From positions 71,460,218 to 71,524,217 of the forward strand of contig OZ020267.1 of the NCBI GenBank assembly GCA_963971225.1: a DNA stretch of 64,000 nt. Direction: 5' to 3'. Positions 48,301 to 59,925 of the stretch are shown here, piece after piece (within the stretch, counting starts at the first letter, position 1; every line of letters begins with the position of its first letter). The DNA is from Melieria omissa (lineage: Eukaryota; Arthropoda; Insecta; Diptera; Ulidiidae). The notes under the pieces are model-generated. The model worked only from the letters and a program-made list of their open reading frames with translations, made no database searches and was not told where the DNA came from. A program made the position numbers and the translations under genes.

Positions 48301-48820
48301 CAATAATAACAACAACAATAGCATTAACATTTTTCTCTTGCTTATTTTGCATATTTTTAAATCTCTTCGATAAGTTTTTATACGCAGTCAACATGTTTTT
48401 CATAGCTCTTCTCTCGGGCATTCTGCGGCACTTTATTACACTCGATGATGCAACTTTTTTTTGTGCTGCACAAATCGCTTGTCAACAGTGAAAAATATTG
48501 CATGCGAAATTGTTTTCACGCAAGTTTGCTTTATTTGTTTGTATGTATGTTTGTACACTTTTAGTATTCTGAGAAATGTTTGCATGATGTGGCAACAACA
48601 ATTTCTGGCTGCTATGCGATTTGAGTAAAGAAAAATCTGCAAGTTCTATGAGCAATTTTCGTATTCATGAGCAATTTTTCAACTAAAATATACATTTTTT
48701 ACTATTTGTAAATATATTACTAATGCTTGAAATCAATTTAATTAAAGATAATACAAATAACAATAAATAATAAAAATTAAACAAAATATAAATAATAACT
48801 AATAAAGTCAAGAGTATATG
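45336..48820. other. Large unique island with TTG/CAA runs
   Basis: Includes a CA run at 45865-45886, a GA run at 46091-46106, and dense CAA/TTG runs from 46320 to 48250. Many long frames of Val/Leu/Cys or Asn/Thr type occur on both strands and cancel each other out as evidence. CAGACAGACAGACA sits at 47799-47812. A candidate regulatory island, but no gene. Confidence 0.5.
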
Positions 48821-48827
48821 GTAGTAG

Positions 48828-49600
48828 TATAGTCGAGTAGAGTAGAGTAGGAGTAGAGTAAGGGTAGAGTAGAGTAGAGTAGAGTAGAGTAGAGTAGAGT
48901 AGAGTAGAGTAGAGTAGAGTAGAGTAGAGTAGAGTAGAGTAGAGTAGAGTAGAGTAGAGTAGAGTAGAGTAGAGTAGAGTAGAGTAGAGTAGAGTAGAGT
49001 AGAGTAGAGTAGAGTAGAGTAGAGTAGAGTAGAGTAGAGTAGAGTAGAGTAGAGTAGAGTAGAGTAGAGTAGAGTAGAGTAGAGTAGAGTAGAGTAGAGT
49101 AGAGTCGAGTAGAGTAGAGTAGAGTAGAGTAGAGTAGAGTAGAGTACAATAGAGTAGAGTAGAGTAGGAGTAGAGTACGGGTAGAGTAGGAGTAGAGAAG
49201 GAGTAGAGTAGGGGTAGAGTAGGAGTAAAGTAGGGGTAAAGTAGAGGTAGAGTAGGAGTAAAGTAGTGGTAGAGTAGGAGTAGGAGTAGAGTAGGGGTAG
49301 AGTAGGAGTAGGGTAGTAGTATAGTAGAGTAGAGAAGAGTAGGAGTAGAGTAAAGGTAGAGTAGGGGTAAAGTAGGAGAAGAGAAGGAGTAGAGTAGGAG
49401 AAGAGAAGGAGTAGAGTAGGAGTAGAGTAGGGGTAGAGTAGGAGTAGAGTAGGAGTAGGAGTAGAGTAGGAGTAGAGTAAGGGTAGAATAGGAGTAGAGT
49501 AGGAGTAGAGTGGGAGTTTAGTAGGAGTAGAGAAAAGTAGAATAGATAAGAGTAGAGTAGGAGTCGAGTAAGGGTAGAGTAGGTGTAGAATAGAGTAGTA
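48828..49600 (+). repeat. (AGAGT)n pentanucleotide array with variant half
   Basis: From about 48861 to 49145 the DNA is an almost pure AGAGT array (about 57 units). From 49160 to 49600 it changes to mixed units such as AGGAGTAGAGTAGGGGTAGAGT, with a rough higher-order pattern. The minus-strand frame of 326 codons (LLYST repeats) is an artefact of the 5-bp period. Confidence 0.97.
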
Positions 49601-50690
49601 AAAATCAAAAACGATTCTGATAAACGACTCAAAAAATCTAAAAATCGAAAATCGAATACCTCAAATGTTTTAAGAGCTGGAATGAAACGCTTCCATAGGT
49701 GCGTCACCTTTTGCTTATTTTTTCTCAATATTTTTTGAGTAAATTCCGAAGGCGTTTTATAGTCCCAAGTGTGTCGTTTCGAGAACAATCACTCAATCCA
49801 CGCACAAAATAATATACAGTTTTAAAAAAATTCTTCATGACGACACAATCAATTCATTTCCAATTTTTAATTTTTCGACTGTACGCACAAATTCTTTAGC
49901 TCTCTCAATTTAACGCTCAAAATAACAGAAAAAATAAGTTCAAACTATCCAAGAGGCAACAACAACATTTTTTGCTTTTGTTGCAATTCAAATTCTTGAT
50001 GTTGTTGTTGCTTTTGGGTTATGCGCGTGCAGCATTTTCATTTAAATTATTTAAACGAAAAAAGTCAGCATTTACATATTGCTGTTGTTGTTGCTATTAC
50101 AACTCAAATTGTTGCTGTTGTTGTTGTTTTTCGGTTATGCGCGTGCAGCATTTTATGAGTATGTAAATTTTTCCACTTGCGCCGATATTGCACCGAGTGT
50201 TTTGTTGTCGTGTTTTTGTTTTTGCTTTTTGTTGTATTTCTTTTCACGCTCGTGTTGTTGTTATTGGCATTGCTGGTCGAGTTAAACGTTTGTTAAATGT
50301 GCAATTAATGGCGTCAATAATGAAAATTTATGCGCCTGTTTTAATTCGTTTGCTTGGCCGTTTCTATTTGCCGATTGTTGGTTTTCTTGTTATTGTTGCT
50401 CACATATTCATTCGTGTAAATTTCCATGTTGCTACCGTCGACTGCCTACGACTGCGAGTTAAGCGCCCAATTACACATTGCACTGAGCTTTGCTGAGTTT
50501 TTATTTATGTTGCTGTCATTGTTTTTATTGCAAATGATTTTTTTTTTATTCATATTTTTTTCAAATTTGTATTTTCAACCAAAAGCAAAGTGTTTGCCTT
50601 TCTGCTTGACGAATTGGTTTCTATTAAAAATTATTCTGTTGTTTTCGTTGAAGTTTTCCGCATTGCACTTGTGAACAATTCACACCTTGC
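49601..50690. other. Unique DNA with TTG runs
   Basis: A short direct duplication is visible: TTGTTGCAATTCAAATTCTT...GGTTATGCGCGTGCAGCATT near 49979-50033 recurs near 50090-50153 (CGGTTATGCGCGTGCAGCATT). Otherwise ordinary intron-like DNA; frames are low-complexity. Confidence 0.45.
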
Positions 50691-51500
50691 TGCCGCCTGC
50701 ACTCATTCGCCCCGCCCCCACCCCGCTGTCAGCCGGTGCGTGACTTCTACGAAAGTTAATGCGTCAGATTTCTGCAAAAAGACTTTGCTGAAAGCCGATA
50801 ATGAAAGCGAATCAATATTTCAATCGAATGAGCTTAAAATAATAAAATATGCGCCAAATACGCGGAAGGGGAGTGTGAACAGCTGCCTGCTTGACTTATT
50901 GTTGACTTTGGCCCAGTCGCAAGCACTTCCACTTAGCATTCCCACTAAACCATGTATTGTGACTAGTCAGGGGGGGATCGCCGCGTGTGACCCGTTTCGG
51001 GGCCGCGCCACACTTGGCGCTCATCGCTGCTGGCGCCGACTTGTTGTGCGCTTTCTGGGAAATCGGCCGCACTTGTAAAGATAGTGTCGGCGCGGCGCGG
51101 CGCTGCAGTCAAGTGGCCGCGTGGCCATAAATTGCGAAATAGTAAAACCAATCGGCGCCGGCTTGATTGCTGATTTCGCCGATAGCCCAAATGGAATTCC
51201 GTGAATGAAAGCGCCGAAAGTGCGCCCCAGCAAGCGACTTGTTTGCTCGCTCACTCACTCACCCGTTCGCTGGTTGACTGGTTCGCATATTTGTTCGCCA
51301 TCAACACAGCAACGAGACGACACGAGTTCACGTGCATTCGCGCTGACTTTCATATGACTTGACGTTATTACCTGGAATTGTTTTCGCATTGTTCGGTCAT
51401 TTGTCATCGCTGCATACTCGGAAGTCAGGCAAACGCCACTGTGTGTTGGCGTAGCTGAAAAGCGAACGAAGAGATGCGGCAGCTATAAAATCTTGCATGC
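50690..51500 (+). promoter_or_regulatory. GC-rich intronic island with a TATA box
   Basis: This is the most GC-rich stretch in the intron, with CGCCCCGCCCCCACCCCGCT near 50708, GGCGCGGCGCGGCGCTGC near 51088, and many CG dinucleotides. It ends with TATAAAA at 51484-51490. The combination suggests an internal promoter or enhancer. There is no clear initiator 30 bp downstream and no recognisable first exon. If it is a promoter on the + strand, its transcript would skip the InR N-terminal extension. Confidence 0.25.
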
Positions 51501-51719
51501 AATTAGTGAACGTCGGGTGCAAGTTTCTAAAAATAAAAATTCAAATGCTGATTTTTTAAAGCATTAAAATGTCTGTTTCATATACGAATTTACAAGAAAA
51601 CTTAGCACATAGAGTGTGCGGCTTATAAACTATGACAGAATATTGTGACGAATTTTCGAAATACTTATATATAAACTACCAAGTGTGAAAGAAAAATTAC
51701 TTAAACCTGGCATGAAGCT

Positions 51720-53930
51720 TTTCAGAGAACTTTTAAGTTTTTCAGAGAAATTTGTGACAAACTGTCACAATGCTTTTGAGAGCTTTTGAGAGCATTGTGA
51801 CAGTTTCATTGTGACATGCTCTCAAAAGCATTGTGACAGTTTGTCCCAAATTATAATATAATTATAAAGTTTCAATGAGAAATTATTTAAAACTGACATA
51901 AAGCTTTACCAAAAATACCAAAATTAATTTTGAAAGCATTGTGACAGCTCACCATAAATTAAACTTAACTACTATTAAATAGAGAGGGCTTAAAACAGTA
52001 ATTAAAGTCTTTAGAGGTCAGAAAAAAGCTTTTTGGCGAACTTTTTAAATGAAATATAAACAAGCTTGAAAGAAAAATGACTTAAATCTGGCAAAAGGCT
52101 TTTCAGAGAACAGTAAAGCATTGTAACAACTCATCATATATAAAACTTAACTTTAGGAAAAGGCTTAAAACAGTAATTATGTCATTTCGGAGAATTGTGG
52201 CATTTTTTCAAAATAAACAAAAATTATGTTTTTGCTTCTGAGAGCATTGTGACAACCTGTCACATATAAACATAAGCTCGATTTAATGTGAAATTGTTTA
52301 AAACTGACAAAAAGCTTTACAGAAAAAACCATAAAATTGCTTTTATAAAATATTGTGACAACTCATCATAATTTAAACTTAACTATTATTAAATGTGAAA
52401 AGCTTCATATAGTAATTAAAGAGTTTAGAGTAAAGAAAATTGTTTTTGAGAGAATTGAGACAATTTTTCAAAATAAATACAGTGGTGTCTAGATATAGTG
52501 AACTAATTATTGCAAGGCCTGTTCACAATATTGAGGTTGTTCACCATATCAAGGTTACCTTTTTTTTTAATGAAAATCGTTTTATTTGCTCAAAATACAC
52601 TTTTTGTTTTTTGCTTGAAAATTTTGTTCCATATTTACAGGCTCGATGTCGAAATTTGGGTGTTCACTATATCGAGGTGTTCACTGTATAAATTATTTTG
52701 AAACAAAACTGAGTCAAATTTGGCATTAAGCTTCTGAGTGAACAAGGAAATTGTTTTTGAAAGCATTGTGACATGTCACAAATTAAAATTAGATAGTTTT
52801 AAATATAAATGGCTTAAAAAATATCCTTTTAAAAGCACTGTGACAACTTATAACAACCAACAATTAACAAATTTTAAATAAGAATGGCCTAAAAGTATCA
52901 TTAACGTCTTCTGAGTACAAATAAATTTTCTATTGATTGCATTGTGACAATTTATCACAACAAAAAACTAACTAGTTAAATAGAAATTACGTAAAAATTT
53001 CTTGCTTTTCAAGGTATTGTGACATGTCATCAATCTTGTTTTAATTCGTTTTATAAGAAATTACTAAAAACTGGTATTATGCTCTGGATAGAACACAGAA
53101 ATTGCTTTTAATAGCATTGGGACAACTTATCACAACCAAAAAGTAACTAGTTTTAAGTAGAACGAGCTTACAAGTTTCACTAATGTCTTGTGAGCACAGA
53201 AAAAAATTGCTTTTGATAGCATTGTGACAACTTGTCACAACTTGTATTCGCATAATACTAGTTTTGTTTGAAGAATGACGTTAAACTCTGCATAGAAAAA
53301 AATAATTGCTTTTTATAGCATTGAGAGCACCTGTCACAAATCACTTTCAATTCGTTTCTAAGAAAAATTGCTTAAACCCTACGTTTAACTTAGCATAAAA
53401 CAAAGAAACTGCTTTTAAAAACATTGTGACAATATAAATTACTCAGAAATGGCGTTCAAGGCTTCGGAGTGTAAGTAGTAATGCTATTCAGAGCACTGTG
53501 ACAACTTGTCGTACATACACTTTTCACTAGCTTTAAAATGATATGGCTTAAAATTTACTTTAAACTTTGTAGAAAACAACTAATTTTCTTTTAAAAACAT
53601 TGTGACAACCTAACACAGAAATGAATTTCCTAGTTTTTTTAAGACGTTGCTTAAAATTGACTTTAAACTTTGTAGAAAACAAATTAATTTCTTTTAAAAG
53701 CATTGTGACAACCTGTCACAAAACTGGATTTACAAATTTTAAAAGCAAATGACTTAAATCGGTATTAAACTATGCAAAAAGCAAAGACAATGCTTTTGAT
53801 TGCATTGTGACAACTTGTCCCAAATTGATATTAACTTGTTTCAAAACGGAAAATAGTAAATTTTAAAGAAAAATTGCATAAACTGATACTGAATGTTGAA
53901 TAGAACATTTCACAATATTGTACATGTAAC
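51720..53930 (+). repeat. Tandem array, about 102-bp unit with conserved palindrome (block T)
   Basis: GCATTGTGACAACTTGTCAC-type cores recur near 51830, 51940, 52108, 52243, 52347, 52765, 52836, 52940, 53117, 53219, 53317, 53421, 53493, 53598, 53699 and 53803, spaced about 100-105 bp where the array is regular. The exact 19-mer palindrome TTGTGACAA-C-TTGTCACAA is at 53222-53240. Sequence between cores is much more diverged than the cores. A pogo-like MITE interrupts the block at 52480-52686. Confidence 0.88.
52480..52686. mobile_element. pogo-like (Tc1/mariner superfamily) MITE, 207 bp
   Basis: Flanked by TA on both sides (52478-52479, 52687-52688). The ends are CAGTGGTGTCTAGATATAGT and, inward on the other strand, CAGTGAACACCTCGATATAG, followed by GTGAAC in both. 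The GTTCACTATATCGAGGTGTT line is repeated in decayed form inside. TA target and CAGTG ends fit pogo/Tigger-type MITEs. No coding capacity. It interrupts the palindromic array, so it is younger than it. Confidence 0.8.
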
Positions 53931-56284
53931 CAATAAATAAGAGAAATTTATCTTCAAAAAAAAAGTTGCTCCAGTCTTTTAGAGAAATTGCTGCACTTTT
54001 AGTATGAAACAAAGCTGTGTCTCCGCCTTATCAAAAGCTTTCTGTTTTCTTTGATATTTTCAACCTCTTCGCGTCTGTTTGCATTGCCTGCCCTTTAGCA
54101 TGTTGTCTGCTTTATTCTAGTCGTCCCAAAAAACCTTCCATTATTCATAGTAACCATGAAAATTGTCAAAAAAGCATGTCAGCCAACACATTAAATAGTT
54201 GGAAGCGTTTAATATTGTCATTAAATAATTGCGGCCGTTGTGGCTGCGCACTGCCGCCGATGATTAATGAGCCAATTGCTGCATGCATTATTATTTATCA
54301 AACACGCAGCTGTTTGACTGGCCATTTGACACTCGAGCGTACACGTTCGGGCGCCTTATTTGTGCGCATGCGCGCCATGTTGTTGTGTGTGTAAATGTAT
54401 ACGGTGGGCATATCCGTACGGGCGGCCGACCAATTCGATAGTTTAGGCTACTTTTCGGCCGCAATTGGCCACTTGACATGCATGACGCCGCCAGCGATAG
54501 CGACAGCAACAGTGCGCGACTACTTACCTGACAAATGTTAATTGTTGTGCGGTGTGCGGTGTGCAAATGCGGGAAAAACAAAACGAAAGCGCGTCGCGTG
54601 AAAACCACTTAAATCACGCACAAACACAAATACACACACAAACATACACACACACACTCGCATAAATAAACAATAACTTTAAAGTTTAAATTAAGTGTTG
54701 CTGCTGTTTATTGTTCGGTGTTGTTTTATTTTCATAATTGTTGTTATTGTTGTTGTTTTTATAGCCATAGCTATTGTTGGTGCAGTTACGTTTTCGCAAG
54801 CCAATTGTTTTGTTTTATAAATTTTATGTGATTTTTATGTGATTTGCCGCAATGCCAATTTGATTGATTAATATGAAAAATCGGAGACAGCCGAATGTCA
54901 TTGAGCATTGTTTATGACATTTCTTCGTGTATAAATTTTATTTGCATGTGAATTATTGTCGCTATAATTGCTATGGGATTTGTTGTTATTGTTGTATGTT
55001 GTTTATTGTAGTTTATTATTGTGTTTGTGGTTGTTGTTGTTGTTTTGGTTTTTGTGGTGCCTTTTGTTGTTGCTGTGACTGTTGTCGGTATCGAAGTGAT
55101 TGTTGTTGTTGTTGTTGTTGTTGCCCTCTATCAGCCGCCCGTTCTCACCAGCAATTTGAGTGTGAACTTAAATTGTGTGGGAATATTGAAGCGTCGAAAT
55201 GTCGCCAAATAGTAGCGATAGCTATGTTGTTGTTGTTGTTGTTGTTGCTGTTATTGACGAATTGATGTGTAAAAATTGTGTGGGCGTGCCTAATTTGTGT
55301 TATTAATTGATCGTCTTCGACGGCCGCCTGCTAATTAATTACGCCGCACAACCGCTCGGTTTGCACATTCGTGAATAAATATTAATTTGCCTAATTAATT
55401 AGTGAAATTGCCAGCACTGGCCGCAACGTCAAATTAGCCCAAACACACACACAAATGTGGCAGACCAACTGTCAAATTAGTTGTTCGGTCAAGCACCAAA
55501 AAAAAACCAGATTGCGTAGTTACGGTATCAACTCTTTGCTCTTCCAATGTTAATATTTACTTGTTGCTTCAATTCCCCCAATCTGCTCCGTTGCTCTCTT
55601 GCGGTCTCTTGCTCTGTGTTCGTAATTGTTGTTTACATTTTTGGTATGTGCGGTCATACGGTTTTCTGGTGCGCTTTTGATAGTTGTTGTTGTTGTTATT
55701 CGCCTTTTCATGCGTTTAGTTTGGATTGTTGTGTGGCTGTTGTTGTTGTTGTTGTTATTGTGCTGCTATTACGAGATTTTTCTATTTTTAAAATCAACAC
55801 AAATCCACACAAAAATAGCCGAAAGCAAACTCAACCACAAATAAATACAAATCTAAGCAGCGGCAGCGAGCAGCACTGTGCGTGCTTTTTGTTGTTGTTT
55901 TTATTTCTTTTTCTTCATTTGTTGTTTTGTTGTTGTTGTTGTTGTTTTTGTCTATGTGTATGTTTGCTAAATTTAATTTCGAAAATAAACTGTGAAAATT
56001 GTGGCGATTTACTTAATGGCGTAATTGCAACAATGTTGCGCGCAACTATTACAACAACAACAGCAATAATACAAATTCCCGTTGTACTCACACATAGGTG
56101 AAATTTGTTTCGCATTTGCACATTTTTGGCAATGAACAACGGCTGCTGCTGCGCATTGCAATAAAAATGGCAAAGGCCAAACAATTTTCGACGTATGCGA
56201 AATCAATTAAATTTTGGCTTTGTACAGTTGAAAAACATTGAATGTTCCAATCATTTTCATTTCCAAACATATGATGAAAATATT
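53931..56284. other. Unique island between the two T arrays
   Basis: Ordinary DNA with TTG runs (54740, 55035, 55100, 55225, 55690, 55740, 55935) and a GC-rich patch at 54230-54600. A perfect FOXO-type core TTGTTTAC is at 55629-55636. Frames are repeat-derived. No gene is supported. Confidence 0.5.
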
Positions 56285-57920
56285 GGAACAAATGACAGCA
56301 TTGTGACAACGTGTCACAAGTTAATATAAACTGGTTTTGTAAATAAATTAATTAAGCAAGTGTGTAAAGAAATTACTTGTAAGAACATTGTGACAATTTG
56401 TCACAAATGAATATTTTTGAATATTAGTTCTAAACACAGTAAATAATGATTCAGTTAAATTGAAAAAAATCGATGCATCAATAAAATCGTATTTTAAGGC
56501 ATTGTGACAACTTGTCACAAGTAAATATAAACTTGTTTTGGTGAGAATTTAATTGATTAAATTATTGAATTTTGCAAAAAAATAAAGGAATTACTTATGA
56601 CAATTTGTCACGAAGAATTAAAACTAGTCTAGTAGAGAAATATTTTATTGTTTTCTTTATTTTTTCATTTGTCACAAATACATACAATCGCCTTTGCATC
56701 AATTGGTCACACTGAGGCGTAATAGGGCGTCTTAAACTTGATCCAGCCGAGATACGATCTCCCAGTTCGTTTTTGGCTCGTCTTCGATAGTCATCGCTAA
56801 TAAGTAGGAAGTAATTTTATGTGTAAATTGCTAAAATGTAAGTTGTACATTGTATCGAACAAACCTATGACTTGTGAGAGCATTGTGACAGCTTGTCACA
56901 AATAAGTAGGAAGAACTTTTATGGATAAATTGCTGAAAAGTCCAGTTAAATCTTAAATTGGTCTAATCTATGATTTGTGAGTGCTTTGTCACAAATATGT
57001 AGCAAGTGGTTTTAGGGAGTAACTGCTTAACTATGATTTATGAGAGCATTGTGACAACTTGTTACAAATAAGTAAGAAGTAATTTTATGAATAAATTGTT
57101 AAAACATCAAGTTAAATTTTGCATTGTTCAAACCTATAACTTTTGAGTGGTTTTAGACTTCTTGCCAAAAATAAGAAGGAAATAATTTTATGGAGAAAAT
57201 GCTAAGCATTAAGATTAAGCTTTGTATTAAACGAAAGTAGATTTATGAAATGAATTCTTTGTAATAATTTGTCACAAATAAGTAGGACGAAATTTTATGT
57301 ATAAATTGCTGAAATCTACTTTCTAAACTCAAGTTCAACTTTAAATTCAACACAACTATAACTTATGAGAGCATTGTGACAACTTGTCACAAAGTAATTT
57401 TAGTAATTTTATGGAGAAATTGCTAAGCATTGAGGTTTAGCTTTGCATTGAGCTAAACCAGACTTATGAAGCCTTTGTGACAACTTGTCACAACCTGTCA
57501 CAAATAAGTAAGAAGTAATTTTATAGATCTATTGCTAAACATTGAAGTTCAACTTTAAATTCAGCACAACTATAACTAATGAGAGCATTGTTACAACTTA
57601 TCACAAATAAATAGGAAGTAGTTTTATGGAGAAATTGCTAAGCATTGAGGCTTAGCTTTGCATTGAGCTAAACTAGACTTTGAAGCCTTTGTGACAACTT
57701 GTCACAAATAAGTAAGAAGTAATTTTATGAATCTATTGCTAAACATTGAAGTTCAACTTTAAATTCAGCTAAATTATGACTTATGAGTGCTTTGTGACAA
57801 CTTGTCACAAACAAGTAAGAAGTAATTTTATGGAGAAATTGCCAAACATTGAGGCTTAGCTTTACATTGAGCAAAACTTGACTTATAAAACCTTTGTGAC
57901 AACTTGTCACAAACACATAA
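56285..57920 (+). repeat. Tandem array, about 102-bp unit with conserved palindrome (block T')
   Basis: The second block of the family at 51720-53930, same orientation. The exact 19-mer TTGTGACAA-C-TTGTCACAA occurs at 56502, 57374, 57475, 57689, 57792 and 57894, with near-copies at 56296, 56387, 56884, 57050 and 57586. The last kilobase shows a dimer of about 210 bp (AGCATTGTGAC and CCTTTGTGAC versions alternate) with ATAAGTAAGAAGTAATTTTA and TGGAGAAATTGCTAAGCATT between cores. A break near 56690-56810 holds non-repeat DNA. Confidence 0.9.
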
Positions 57921-59925
57921 ACATAAATTATTAAGAAAAATTAGTTGGATTAAACAAATTCATTGCTAAAATAAACATCACATAAGTAAAGTATAAATTT
58001 TATGGCATTCAGATACAATTTTTCGTTTTATATTCAAGCGACTGCAGTAACCTGTTGCCATGTTACCCAAACTAATAAATTATGACAAGCCAATAATAAT
58101 TTCCTTATTTGCTGTGATTATTTTAATCAATCAAATTATTCCAATTCGATTTGTTCAAGTCGCTTCAATGACTTTAATTGCAATGGATGCGTGTATTTTT
58201 TATGTCAAACTAATGATTTTTTAATTGTTTTCATATTGTCGCATTTCTGCGCTGGTGCACACCGAAAAACAGTGCGCCAACTAGTTAAATGCAAGCGAGC
58301 ACACGCGCGCCAACAGCAACACCACAACAACAAACAATTGTCAATAATAATAATTTTAAAATTGCAAACACGCGCGCCATGCGGCCGCCGTTCGCCGCCC
58401 TCCACCCGCACCCCCCATCCACCACCCGCCACCGCACTCCAACCCGCCAACCAACAATCGAACGTCAGGCGTCATCAAAGCCGCTGCTGCTCGGCGTCGA
58501 CAGCGTCAGCGCGCGCGTTACACATGTGCACGCTTCAGTCGACACATTCCGTTGCCGCCCGCACTCCACCTGGCCGGCCGCACTGCACGCAAGGTGGCTG
58601 CCACCTGGTTTGCATATTTAGTCGGAGCTTAAATCGCGCATAAAATATGTTTGCCTTTTAATTGAATCATTAACTTTGCTGTCGGCGCATACTACTTATT
58701 ATTGTTGTTGTTGTTGTTGTAATTGACTATGGCGGCATTTATTTGCATTTGCAGTTTTTGTTGTTGTTGCCATTTAAATGCGAGTGAATTCAGGGAATAG
58801 GCAACCAGCGCCGATCGCCGATCGCCGACCGCCGTCAGCAATGTAAATTATGATGCAATAAATTACGTCGCACTATTGTAAACATCAAAATAGCCAAAAG
58901 CAAGCAAGCAAGCAAGCAACAACAACAACAGCAACGATGTCATGCACACAAAACATACAATTGTACATATGTATGTGTATATATAGTTGTAGTTAAAAGG
59001 CACAACAACAACAACAACGTTGCATTTACACCCCATCATCACACTGGCATAACAAAAACAACAACTAAACAGCAGCAGCAACATTGTTGCGCGACGCTGC
59101 AAAATTATTTTTATGCATTTTAAGCACGCGTACTCGCAATAAATAAGTTTACAATGCAATAATTATAATTTGTACTTATGTATGATGTCGCTGTTGTTGT
59201 TGTTGTGGGTCTTGTGTTGCTGTTTGCTGCCAGCAATGTCTGCCATTAGGTTTGTGCGCTTTGATGTCAGTCAGCCAGAGGAGCTGCAGCAATTACAGCC
59301 ATGTCTGCTTTAATTGCCCCGCCACTCCCTCACCTCACCTCATGCATCTTAGTTAATGTAACAATTACAATGCCGACAATTGCCTGACAGCGTTGCTGCT
59401 CTCCCCTACAGCTGCAGCAGCTTCTTGGCTCGCTGCACACGCCGATTTGCTTTGAATTTTTTAAAGTCTACTGGCCCAACGGCCACTTGCAGCATGCAGC
59501 ACTGCACGCAAGGCAACAGCAACTCTCAACAAACAAAAACACAAATAAAACAATTCTATGCCAAAATACGCTCATTTAACAATTAAATAGTGAAAAGTGC
59601 ATTTTCCATGTAATGCAATTCAAGGAATTTCGAGAAAAAATACAGCAAACAAAATTCTATGGAAAGAAATGGTTAATTGAAGTGCTGTGCATGGCCAACG
59701 AAAAGAAACGGCGAAGAGATGTTTGTTATTTATTAAGTTATTACATTTTGTTTTAAAGCCTTGGAAGAACATTTCCGAAAGCACAAAATTGTGGAACTTG
59801 ATTTTAAAAATTAAGAAAATATTTAATAAATGAGTACTTACGTGCATATCCAAAATAATTTCTGAGGAATGGGTACAACATTACAAGGAAGGAGGCATTG
59901 CTACAACATAACATTTCTTACCAAT
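57921..59925. other. Unique island with a GC-rich patch
   Basis: 58240-58620 is GC-rich with many CG dinucleotides and CCGCC/CACC tracts. TTG runs lie near 58700-58760 and 59190-59205, CAA runs near 58918-59020, and an AAGCAAGCAAGC run at 58899-58918. A forkhead-like TGTAAACA is at 58877-58884. Frames at 58191-58643 are compositional. A candidate regulatory island; no gene. Confidence 0.45.

Noticed and set aside
47174..48491. ORFs of up to 173 codons in the 46-48.5 kb island
   Set aside because: Same trinucleotide-repeat origin; no domain, splice structure or codon bias visible.
48808..49788. 326-codon minus-strand ORF of LLYST repeats
   Set aside because: A direct result of the AGAGT pentanucleotide array, which has no stop in that phase; it is not a protein gene.
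56285..57920. Regularly spaced palindromic repeats resembling a CRISPR array
   Set aside because: Spacers are related to each other, the period is about 102 bp, and the DNA is eukaryotic; this is a tandem satellite-like array.
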